Origin: Gemmatimonadota bacterium
Lineage (GTDB): Bacteria > Gemmatimonadota > Gemmatimonadetes > Palauibacterales > Palauibacteraceae
Direction of reading: 5' to 3'
Assembly (NCBI GenBank): GCA_013042495.1
Contig: JABDQB010000219.1
Location: 1-11,756 of the forward strand
Length of the DNA stretch: 11,756 nucleotides
Notes under the pieces: generated by a model
Told to the model about the DNA's origin: nothing
The model's input: the letters and a program-made list of their open reading frames with translations, nothing else
Database searches by the model: none
In this document: in pieces, positions 6,562 to 11,756 of the stretch
How positions within the stretch are numbered: the stretch's first letter is position 1
Layout: every line of letters starts with the position of its first letter
Program-made: the position numbers and the translations under genes

Positions 6562-6821
6562 GTCGCCCGATCCGCATTCCGTGGCGCGAGGGGATCGCCA
6601 GATTCGTCCTCTTCCTGCTCATGCTTCACGTGGGCCTCCTGCACGTGCTGCATACCCGGGTTGAAGATCGAGTCGAGTTCCTGCGCATGGTACATGGCGC
6701 CACCGCGCACACCTCGCGTCCGGCGATAGAAGATCAGCCCCCTTGCCTCGAGGCCGAGGAGCAGACGATCGAACAGAACCAGCAGGATGAACGCCAGGAC
6801 GATCCACGCCAGCCACTTCAC
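6558..6821 (-). CDS. Small single-pass membrane protein, possibly DUF6191-like
   Basis: An 87-residue protein starting at GTG (6821). One N-terminal membrane segment (KWLAWIVLAFILLVLFDRLLLG, about 2-23) is followed by a basic linker (RRTRGVRGG) and an acidic, helical cytoplasmic tail with FNPGMQHVQEAHVKHEQEEDE at about 53-73. The FNPG-x-x-H-x-x-E pattern reminds me of the small DUF6191 proteins, which have FxPGxxHxxEE near their middle; this is recall and not confirmed. Positive charges after the segment suggest the tail faces the cytoplasm. The gene overlaps the DNPH1 start (ATGA), so it could act as a membrane partner or simply be co-transcribed. No strong ribosome site precedes the GTG, but no better start is visible. 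Confidence 0.7.
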   Translation of the reverse strand: MKWLAWIVLAFILLVLFDRLLLGLEARGLIFYRRTRGVRGGAMYHAQELDSIFNPGMQHVQEAHVKHEQEEDESGDPLAPRNADRAT

Positions 6822-6867
6822 GGAGCAGGCTCGCCGGACGTCGGTAGCGTTCGCATGATGCGTGAAG

Positions 6868-7134
6868 CTAATTCGTGATCAAGCGAAGAGCGATCCACAG
6901 CAGCGGCAGGCAGGACACCCCGATCGCGATCCAATCCCAGCTGCTGCGCCGTTCGGTGCCCGACCGGCCGACCAGGAGCAGTCCGACCCCCACGAAGAGG
7001 GCACTTACGGCCACCGGCAGGAGGAGCAAGGGGGCTGCCGCCCACGCGCCCCAACCGTCGTAACGATCGACGACGCTTCTCGCGTAGATCCACGCCGCGG
7101 CGGGCACCCAGCACGCGAACCGGAAGTATCTCAT
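6868..7134 (-). CDS. Small integral membrane protein of unknown function
   Basis: An 88-residue hydrophobic protein. Candidate membrane segments are RFACWVPAAAWIYA (5-18), WAAAPLLLLPVAVSALFVGVGLLLVG (31-56) and WIAIGVSCLPLLWIALRLI (68-86); the loops contain SVVDRYDGW and RSGTERRSSWDW. The ATG at 7134 is chosen because it overlaps the TGA of the serine hydrolase gene (ATGA). The longer in-frame ATG at 7212 adds 26 residues that would be read through the end of that gene and are not membrane-like. I recognise no family. Its neighbour downstream, 46 nt away, also encodes a small membrane protein, so the pair may act together in the envelope. Confidence 0.72.
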   Translation of the reverse strand: MRYFRFACWVPAAAWIYARSVVDRYDGWGAWAAAPLLLLPVAVSALFVGVGLLLVGRSGTERRSSWDWIAIGVSCLPLLWIALRLITN

Positions 7135-8297
7135 GGCAGGCCCTCGTCTCTCGACTCCGCTCCCCAGCCCACTTTGAACGCCGGAACCGCGTACCGGTCG
7201 AAGAAGCGCCACATCTGACGCGTGTGCCCCCGTTCACGATCGCGCAGCGAAGAGGTGGCGACGATCACGAGATCGAGTCGGGGCACGACCACGATGAACT
7301 GGCCGCCGTAGCCCCACGCGAAATAGGCACGCTCACCGCCCCAGTGACGCGTCCACCACAGATACCCATATCCGTGTCCGTTCCACGGCGAGGAGCCCGT
7401 CGGACGCCACGAAGTCGTGATCCACTCCTCGGGAACCAACTGCCGTCCATTGAAGCGGCCTCCGTTTGCGAACAGCTGACCGAACTTCAACATGTCGCGC
7501 GGCCGCAGGGACATGTTGTTCCCGCCGAGATAGCGACCCTGCGGATCCCGGTCCCATTCGCCCAGCGCAATTCCCATCGGCCGGAACAGCTCGTCGAGCA
7601 TGTAGCTGCGGAGGCTCTTCCCGGAGCGCCTCGTCAGGATCACCGACAGCAGGTGCGTGCTTCCCGTGGAGTACTCGTGGCAGTCGCCCGGATCGCACAC
7701 CATGGGCCGCCGCAATTGATCGTACGCCCAGTCGGACGAAGCCACCCACGCTCCATAGTTCCCGAACGACGCCGTCTCGATGCCCGTCCGCATACTCAGC
7801 AGATGCCTGATTTCGATCCGGTTCTTCCGTGGATCGAGGGAGCCCGTTCGCTCGAGGATCTCGAAGTAATCGGGGAGCAGGTCGGAGATCGGCTGGTTCA
7901 CTCCGTCCAGCAGGCTGTCCCTGATCGCGATCCCCACCATCGGTGACAGCAGAGTCTTCGAGACCGATTTCACGTTGACCGTCTGAGAAGGACGCAGGCC
8001 ACGGTAGTAATTCTCGATCAGGACGCTGTCCCGGCGAGCGACGATCAGGCTGGTGAGCGCACTCATGCTCTCGGCCCGGGCGAGCAGACGCTCCATGCGA
8101 TCCGGGAGAAACAACGGCGGCATCGGCGGCCCGACCGGATCAGCAGCGATCGAATCCGCTGACGAATTCTCGGCAAGGGTGGACGGGGGCGACGCAGCGC
8201 CCTGCGCAGCAAGGGGGTGTGTGACCGCTGGCGACAGCCATACGAAGAGGGCCGCCATCGTAAACGACCGGAGTCGGCTCAGATCACGTTCTCGCAT
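7131..8297 (-). CDS. Exported serine hydrolase (class C beta-lactamase / NylB-like family)
   Basis: A 388-residue protein with a signal peptide at about 1-32 (core MAALFVWLSPAV, then HPLAAQ) and a Pro/Ser-rich linker (33-62). The penicillin-binding fold that follows has the SxxK nucleophile motif SVSK at 111-114 (Ser111, Lys114) and the second motif YSTG at 209-212, in place of YxN. Other landmarks are LLSMRTGI (167-173), NNMSLRPRDMLKFGQLF, YGYLWW (310-315) and WGYGGQF (328-334) at the third-motif position instead of KTG. This pattern fits the esterase/6-aminohexanoate-dimer-hydrolase side of the family better than a true beta-lactamase. Cys201 and Cys206 (CDPGDC) could form a disulfide in the periplasm. 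The ATG at 8297 has an AGG-rich stretch upstream. The natural substrate, perhaps an ester, short peptide or amide, is unknown. Confidence 0.9.
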   Translation of the reverse strand: MRERDLSRLRSFTMAALFVWLSPAVTHPLAAQGAASPPSTLAENSSADSIAADPVGPPMPPLFLPDRMERLLARAESMSALTSLIVARRDSVLIENYYRGLRPSQTVNVKSVSKTLLSPMVGIAIRDSLLDGVNQPISDLLPDYFEILERTGSLDPRKNRIEIRHLLSMRTGIETASFGNYGAWVASSDWAYDQLRRPMVCDPGDCHEYSTGSTHLLSVILTRRSGKSLRSYMLDELFRPMGIALGEWDRDPQGRYLGGNNMSLRPRDMLKFGQLFANGGRFNGRQLVPEEWITTSWRPTGSSPWNGHGYGYLWWTRHWGGERAYFAWGYGGQFIVVVPRLDLVIVATSSLRDRERGHTRQMWRFFDRYAVPAFKVGWGAESRDEGLP

Positions 8298-8314
8298 GCC
8301 CTGACCTAAACGCT

Positions 8315-8344
8315 GGCCCCGGCCGAGTTCCTTCGCCGGGGGCC
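8315..8344 (-). terminator. GC-rich hairpin after the nitrilase gene (possible terminator or attenuator)
   Basis: Arms GGCCCCGGC (8315-8323) and GCCGGGGGCC (8335-8344) pair with one bulged G around an 11-nt loop, just after the nitrilase stop. Seven bases (8317-8323 with 8335-8341) pair perfectly. On the minus strand the stem is followed by AGCGTTTAGG, so there are only three T residues. It may slow or partly stop transcription or protect an mRNA end; a strong intrinsic terminator is not indicated. Confidence 0.4.
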
Positions 8345-8348
8345 CGGG

Positions 8349-9347
8349 TCACTCGCGCTCGACGGCCGGATCCTCGTCCTCGATCGGGTCGGCGACCGGC
8401 TCGACGACTTTCAGCCCGGGCGTCGCACGGCGGTGCACGCGCAACTCGAACACGTCCGGGCGTGCGTAGTTGCCGGCGACATCGATCTGCCAGCGCGGTC
8501 CGACGAGTTGGTCAGGCCGCACGTCGGCGTAGAGGATCGTCTCTTCCTCGGCAGCGGGACCGGCCACGATCTTGCCGTCGGGATCGACGATCACCGTCCC
8601 GCCCGGGTTCAGCCATCCCTCCACGGCCCCCAGGTATTTCTCCTTGAACGAGAACCGGTCAGGAATATCGTCCTTGTGAACGACCTGGCAGCTCGCCAGC
8701 ACGAAGACCCTTCCTTCCTTGGCGACGTGCCTCGTCGTGGACAGCCAGGGCTCGCCCCGGTCCCAGGTGGGCGCCGCGTGAAGCTGGGCGCCCCAGGCCG
8801 CAAGGGCATACCGCGCCAGGGGCATGTAATTCTCCCAGCAGATGAGCCCGCTCAGGCGTCCAAAGGGCAGATCGTACACCTCGAGGTCGCTCCCGTCGCC
8901 CTGGCCCCAGACGAGCTTCTCGGCCGTCGTCGGTATCAGCTTGCGGTGGCGACCGAGGACCGAGCCGTCCGGTCCCATGTAGAGCAGCGTGTTGAACAGC
9001 GTGGAGTCGCTGGATTCTGAGTTCCGCTCGTTCACTCCGATTGCCAGCGCGACGCCGCACTCCGCAGCGACGGCTCCCAGGACTTCGGTGGTTGGCCCCG
9101 GGATCGACACGGAGTTGGCATGAAGTTCGGAGTACAGCTCGCGCAACGGGTGCGTGTGCCCACCCGGCATGAACCACACCCACACCGGATAGCCCGGCAG
9201 GAAGGCCTCTGGAAACACGACGAGTCGCGCCCCCTCTCCAGCCGCCTGGCGAATCAGCCGGCAAGCCTTCTCCACGGACGCCTCGAGGTCGAGGAATACC
9301 GAGGTCGCCTGCACCGCGGCGATGCGAGTAGTCGTCACGTCCGCCAC
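8349..9347 (-). CDS. Nitrilase family C-N hydrolase
   Basis: A 332-residue cytoplasmic enzyme of the nitrilase branch of the C-N hydrolase superfamily. The catalytic triad is visible: Glu47 in VVFPEAFLPGYP, Lys136 in GRHRKLIPT and Cys170 in GLICWENYMPLARY. The second conserved Glu is at about 143 (TAEKLVW), and STLFNT and NPGGTVIVDPDGKIVAGP are also typical. The CWENYMPL form points to true nitrilases, which convert organic nitriles to carboxylic acids and ammonia, rather than amidases. Aliphatic, aryl or cyanide substrates cannot be told apart here. The C terminus is an acidic tail (about 313-332). The start is GTG at 9347, preceded by two GGAGG boxes (9352-9356 and 9358-9362), one of them four bases away. 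The VOC gene ends 18 nt upstream; a hairpin-bearing 51-nt gap separates it from the serine hydrolase. Confidence 0.95.
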   Translation of the reverse strand: MADVTTTRIAAVQATSVFLDLEASVEKACRLIRQAAGEGARLVVFPEAFLPGYPVWVWFMPGGHTHPLRELYSELHANSVSIPGPTTEVLGAVAAECGVALAIGVNERNSESSDSTLFNTLLYMGPDGSVLGRHRKLIPTTAEKLVWGQGDGSDLEVYDLPFGRLSGLICWENYMPLARYALAAWGAQLHAAPTWDRGEPWLSTTRHVAKEGRVFVLASCQVVHKDDIPDRFSFKEKYLGAVEGWLNPGGTVIVDPDGKIVAGPAAEEETILYADVRPDQLVGPRWQIDVAGNYARPDVFELRVHRRATPGLKVVEPVADPIEDEDPAVERE

Positions 9348-9365
9348 TTCGCCTCCACCTCCTGA

Positions 9366-9740
9366 CTAGAAGAACTGGTCGATGAGAATCGGATTCCCGT
9401 CAGGGTCGAGGAAAGCGATGTGCGCCGGGCCCTCCGTGCCTTCGTCGGCTTCTTCCGTGAGGTCGACTCCACTTTCCTTCAGTTTCCGCTGGATCTCTCT
9501 CACGTCCGTGAACTCCTCCAGTTTGTCCATTCCCGGCCCACCGAGTCCGGGGTTGAACGTCAGGATGTTCTTCTCGAACATGCCCTGAAACAGGCCGATT
9601 ACCGTGCCGCCGTTCACCAGAATCAGGTAGTTGTGCTCCTCGGCCCCGCCGGTCACCTCGAAGCCAAGCTTCTGGTAGAACGCCCTGGATACGCCCAAGT
9701 CCTTCACGGTCAAGCTGACGGAAAACGCACCGAGGTCCAT
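9366..9740 (-). CDS. VOC superfamily (glyoxalase-fold) protein
   Basis: A 124-residue protein of the vicinal oxygen chelate fold with two beta-alpha-beta-beta-beta modules. The first runs from FSVSLTVKDLGVSRAFYQKLGFEV (6-29) to GTVIGLFQ (45-52); the second runs from FTDVREIQRKLKESGVDL (77-94) to GPAHIAFLDPDGNPILIDQFF (104-124). His107 sits at a metal-ligand position, but the usual C-terminal Glu is replaced by Asp121. Relatives include glyoxalases, dioxygenases and resistance proteins that bind or modify small molecules; the substrate is unknown. The ATG at 9740 follows the bacterioferritin stop by two bases and has GGAGG at 9748-9752 inside that gene. The nitrilase gene follows after 18 nt, so the VOC protein is probably co-expressed with both. 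Confidence 0.9.
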   Translation of the reverse strand: MDLGAFSVSLTVKDLGVSRAFYQKLGFEVTGGAEEHNYLILVNGGTVIGLFQGMFEKNILTFNPGLGGPGMDKLEEFTDVREIQRKLKESGVDLTEEADEGTEGPAHIAFLDPDGNPILIDQFF

Positions 9741-9742
9741 GA

Positions 9743-10237
9743 CTATTCCTCCCCTCCGGCCGAGATCGCCTTGCTGCGCTCGATCGACTGGAGGACCAGG
9801 TACTTCTCGCCGAATCGATCAAGATTGGCGATCTCCTGGTCGAACTGATCGAAGTGGCGCTCCTCATCGGCCACGAGCTCCTCGAACACCTTGCGCGTCG
9901 CGGCGTCGCGATTCTCGGACGCCAGGTTGGCCCACTCGTTGTATTCGGCGATGCTTTCCTCTTCCATCTGGCGGGCCTTGACGAGCATCTCGCGCACGTC
10001 CGTGATCTTTTGCACCTCGTGCGCCGGTTTCATTTCGACGTCTCCGCCGAGAAACAGTATGCGCTCCGCCGCGACCTCGACGTGTATCATCTCGTCGATC
10101 GACGTCTTCTTGAACAGAGCGGCAAGCAGGTCATATCCCTGGTCATCACAGTGGAAGTGGAAGTACATGTACTGGTGGACCGCGGAGAGTTCGTCCGCCA
10201 CGACGCCGTTCAGCAACTTGATGCTCTTCTCTTTCAT
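9743..10237 (-). CDS. bfr: Bacterioferritin
   Basis: A 164-residue four-helix ferritin-like protein. All ferroxidase-centre ligands of E. coli Bfr are present with identical spacing: Glu16, Glu49, His52, Glu92, Glu125 and His128 (E. coli 18, 51, 54, 94, 127, 130). Met50 in TSIDEMIHVE matches the haem-ligating Met52, so haem binding between subunits is likely. ERILFLGG (58-65) is also a family signature. It would store iron as ferric mineral and remove Fe2+ and peroxide in the cytoplasm, as a 24-mer by analogy with the family. The C terminus is a few residues longer than E. coli Bfr (SAISAGGEE-like acidic end). The ATG at 10237 overlaps the DUF2277 stop (ATGA). No bfd ferredoxin gene is in view. 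Ferritin-like DUF variants are possible but less likely given the complete ligand set. Confidence 0.93.
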   Translation of the reverse strand: MKEKSIKLLNGVVADELSAVHQYMYFHFHCDDQGYDLLAALFKKTSIDEMIHVEVAAERILFLGGDVEMKPAHEVQKITDVREMLVKARQMEEESIAEYNEWANLASENRDAATRKVFEELVADEERHFDQFDQEIANLDRFGEKYLVLQSIERSKAISAGGEE

Positions 10238-10536
10238 GATTCTCTCGCTTGTCGTAGGGCTCCGGACTGTTGCTCGTACCTCCGCCGTGCGCGGGCGCGG
10301 CCCTTCTCGGCCTCCACCTCCCGGTCCCGGGCGGGTGCAGCGGTAACCAGTGAGTCGAGCAGACCCTGCACCGCCATCGACACCTCGTCCACCGCTCGAT
10401 CGAACGCCACCTGGTTGGCCTGCGACGGTTTCGGAAAACCGCTGACTTTACGCACGAATTGAAGCGAGGCTGCTCTAACCTCGTCGCTCGATGCCGGAGG
10501 CTCGAAATTAAACAATGGTCTTATGTTACGACACAT
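10234..10536 (-). CDS. DUF2277 family protein
   Basis: A 100-residue protein that I recognise as DUF2277 from its N terminus MCRNIRPLFNFEPPAS, the following helix EVRAASLQFVRKVSGFPKPS (about 18-37), and AFDRAVDEV followed by LLDSLVT (about 44-64). The C-terminal third is a highly charged Arg/Glu helix (ARDREVEAEKGRARARRR). Cys2 directly after the initiator Met is conserved in the family as I remember it, but no function has been established. The start is one of two adjacent ATG codons; the one at 10536 fits the family N terminus, and AGGTGA precedes it. The 5' end lies in an unusually AT-rich pocket. The stop overlaps the bacterioferritin start (ATGA), so translation of the two is probably coupled. 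Confidence 0.88.
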   Translation of the reverse strand: MCRNIRPLFNFEPPASSDEVRAASLQFVRKVSGFPKPSQANQVAFDRAVDEVSMAVQGLLDSLVTAAPARDREVEAEKGRARARRRYEQQSGALRQARES

Positions 10537-10562
10537 CATTTCACCTGTTGTTGGAGATACAT
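10537..10562 (-). promoter_or_regulatory. AT-rich DUF2277 upstream gap with ribosome-binding site
   Basis: This 26-nt gap is far poorer in G+C than its surroundings and, on the minus strand, contains AGGTGA directly before the tandem ATG codons. A weak -35/-10-like pair (TTGAAT, 17 nt, TGAAAT) can be drawn, but the -10 would overlap the start codon, so I treat this only as a translation-initiation region. Confidence 0.4.
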
Positions 10563-11132
10563 TCAATCCCCGCTGGCCGCCACCGCGGCCAGCACGTCGG
10601 CCGAAGGCACGACCACAGCGAACTCTTCGTGCAGGCTGGCCAGCGAGACTGCGTGTACGAGGTCGGCGGGGTACACCGTGCCGTCCGGTCCAAGACGATC
10701 GAACGTGGCGGTGGCGTCCGCAACAACGAACGTCCGGAAGCCGAGGTTGCCGGCCATGCGGGCCGTGGTTGACACGCAGTGGTTGGTCGTCAGGCCCGCC
10801 ATGACCAGGGACTCGATCCCCTCTGACCTCAGGTGGTCCTCCAGGCCGGTGCCGATGAAGGCGCTGTTGACGCTCTTCTGAAACACTGGTTCCCCTGCCC
10901 TGGGCTCAGCTTCCGGCTTGATCTCCACGCCAGCCTGCCCGGGTCCGAGAGCCGAACCGGGCTCCAACGAGACGTGCTGTGCGTGAATCACGGGCCAGCC
11001 GGCAGACCGCCACGCTTCGAGCAGCTGGGCCACCACGTCTTCCGCCGAAGCGTTGTTGCGCCCGCCCCACCCGGGCGCGTCAAAGCCCTTCTGCACGTCG
11101 ATCACCAACAGAGCCGCGCCGTCAGGTATCAT
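10563..11132 (-). CDS. Isochorismatase-like cysteine hydrolase
   Basis: A 189-residue alpha/beta hydrolase of the isochorismatase/nicotinamidase superfamily. The catalytic triad is Asp12 in ALLVIDVQKGF, Lys86 in VFQKSVNSAF and Cys119 in GLTTNHCVSTTAR. The cis-peptide region before the Cys and VVADATATF (136-144) are as expected. Because the nucleophilic Cys is present, hydrolysis of an amide or related bond is more likely than true isochorismatase chemistry. The substrate is unknown; the closest well-known relatives include YecD/YcaC-like hydrolases. The ATG at 11132 shares its A with the TGA of the upstream reductase-like gene (TGATG). The longer in-frame reading from 11213 would add Arg-rich residues translated from that gene's end. 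DUF2277 follows after 26 nt. Confidence 0.92.
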   Translation of the reverse strand: MIPDGAALLVIDVQKGFDAPGWGGRNNASAEDVVAQLLEAWRSAGWPVIHAQHVSLEPGSALGPGQAGVEIKPEAEPRAGEPVFQKSVNSAFIGTGLEDHLRSEGIESLVMAGLTTNHCVSTTARMAGNLGFRTFVVADATATFDRLGPDGTVYPADLVHAVSLASLHEEFAVVVPSADVLAAVAASGD

Positions 11133-11689
11133 CACTGGTTCCCGTCCGTCGGTGGGTCCTGCTCGCCTGCGAGGGTCCGCCCGTACAGCAGGCGAACGAC
11201 GCCGTTCTCCCATGCCATCACACTCACGAGCTGCAGCGCTCCCGCCGGGAAAGGCGAAGGAAACAGCGGAATACCGGCCCCGAGAAAGGCCGGCATCACG
11301 AACACCTCGTACTCATCGACGTAGCCGAGCCGCTCGAATTCCCGGATGGTCTGACCACCCCCGATCAACCAGCAGTCTCCATCCAGTTTCCGCTCCTCGA
11401 GGCGGCCAACGAGCGCCTCGGGCTCCTCCGACCAGGCAAAAGCGCGCTCCGGAAGCCCATCGATCGCCGACCGGCTCAACACGTAGACGTCGTGGTCAGG
11501 ATACGGCCACTCGCCGAAGTCGAGAACCTGCTCGTAGGTGACCCTGCCCATCACGGCGCACGAGATCTCCCGAATGAAGGACTCGTAGCCGTAGTCCTCC
11601 TCGAAGAATGGCTCCAGCCAGTCCACGGCGCCGTCCGGGGTCGCGATGTAGACGTCGAGGCTCATCGCGATGTATACGCGGAACCTCAC
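11132..11689 (-). CDS. Dihydrofolate reductase-like / RibD C-terminal domain protein
   Basis: A 185-residue protein of the RibD_C/DHFR-like family. It begins MRFRVYIAMSLDVYIATPDGAVDWL, where most members have YIAxSLDGFIA; the Gly is Val here. Further landmarks are AVMGRVTYEQ (about 45-54), DVYVLSRS (66-73), CWLIGGGQTIREF (106-118) and YEVFVMPAFLGAGIPLFP (131-148). The GGG loop and strand arrangement suggest NAD(P)H binding, but stand-alone members are mostly uncharacterised and not shown to reduce dihydrofolate. The start is GTG at 11689, consistent with the family N terminus; ATG at 11665 would cut into the first strand. It lies three bases after the stop of the preceding gene and overlaps the cysteine hydrolase gene by one base. 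Confidence 0.9.
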   Translation of the reverse strand: MRFRVYIAMSLDVYIATPDGAVDWLEPFFEEDYGYESFIREISCAVMGRVTYEQVLDFGEWPYPDHDVYVLSRSAIDGLPERAFAWSEEPEALVGRLEERKLDGDCWLIGGGQTIREFERLGYVDEYEVFVMPAFLGAGIPLFPSPFPAGALQLVSVMAWENGVVRLLYGRTLAGEQDPPTDGNQ

Positions 11690-11692
11690 GGA

Positions 11693-11756
11693 TCAGTGGA
11701 ACTGCGGTTGGCCGCCCTCGGGCGCCACCACTTCACCGTAGTTGGCCTCGTACTTC
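11693..11756 (-). CDS. 3' end of an unidentified minus-strand gene (partial)
   Basis: The minus strand from the right edge reads 20 codons (KYEANYGEVV, then APEGGQPQFH) and stops with TGA at 11693-11695. Nearly all codons end in G or C, as in the other genes. The stop lies three bases before the GTG of the reductase-like gene, so this is very probably the preceding member of the same transcription unit. The fragment is too short to name. Confidence 0.6.
   Translation of the reverse strand, partial: KYEANYGEVVAPEGGQPQFH

Noticed and set aside
7131..8297. Antibiotic-resistance beta-lactamase
   Set aside because: The YxN and KTG motifs are replaced by YST and WGYGG, which fits esterase or NylB-like relatives better.
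8433..9020. A 195-codon plus-strand frame and a 201-codon minus-strand frame over the nitrilase
   Set aside because: Both overlap the nitrilase whose Glu-Lys-Cys triad is intact; they are side effects of high G+C.
10534..10562. Possible promoter TTGAAT-17-TGAAAT before DUF2277
   Set aside because: The -10 element would overlap the start codon, so a transcript from it would miss the ribosome site of that gene. Both boxes match the consensus weakly.
1..11756. CRISPR array, insertion sequence, prophage, toxin-antitoxin pair, tRNA or rRNA
   Set aside because: I saw no spaced direct repeats, transposase or integrase motifs, phage genes, paired toxin-antitoxin genes or RNA gene signatures on either strand.

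Overview
The window is GC-rich (roughly two-thirds G+C by eye, with G or C at most third codon positions). It is densely packed with genes that almost all lie on the minus strand and read from high to low coordinates. The gene content suggests a free-living, heterotrophic, Gram-negative-type bacterium: several signal peptides, a GH97 glycoside hydrolase, NTF2-like exported proteins, a serine beta-lactamase-like hydrolase, a DUF2277 protein and a bacterioferritin. The protein at 5314-6081, with its short N-terminal helical domain and glycine-rich membrane segment, looks like a type I associate with Gemmatimonadota. That assignment is an inference from remembered family resemblance, not a search result.

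Layout in transcription order (right to left): the 3' end of an unidentified gene (11693-11756); a dihydrofolate-reductase-like/RibD-C protein (11132-11689); an isochorismatase-like cysteine hydrolase (10563-11132); DUF2277 (10234-10536); bacterioferritin (9743-10237); a VOC/glyoxalase-fold protein (9366-9740); a nitrilase (8349-9347); a short gap holding a GC-rich hairpin; an exported serine hydrolase (7131-8297); two small membrane proteins (6868-7134 and 6558-6821); a DNPH1/Rcl-like deoxynucleotide N-hydrolase (6103-6561); a glycine-rich membrane protein (5314-6081); an exported NTF2-like protein (4738-5259); a HAD phosphatase (3874-4641); a second, related exported NTF2-like protein (3341-3877); a SAM methyltransferase (2664-3344); an exported GH97 glycosidase (659-2644); and an AMMECR1-domain protein (111-659). 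At the left edge a plus-strand gene appears to end at position 50, converging on the array.

Seven adjacent gene pairs share start/stop bases (ATGA, GTGA or TGATG junctions at about 659, 3341, 3874, 6558, 7131, 10234 and 11132). Most other gaps are under 50 nt. The array therefore reads as one or a few long polycistronic units with translational coupling. The products do not form one textbook pathway. They look like a mix of metabolite repair and detoxification (DNPH1, HAD, VOC, nitrilase, cysteine hydrolase), iron and redox handling (bacterioferritin), and envelope or secreted functions (GH97, serine hydrolase, NTF2-like proteins, membrane proteins). I found no rRNA, tRNA, CRISPR array, insertion sequence, phage gene or recognisable defence system. 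The points most worth following up are the paired NTF2-like proteins flanking a HAD phosphatase, the bacterial DNPH1-like gene in its membrane-protein context, and the DUF2277-bacterioferritin coupling.
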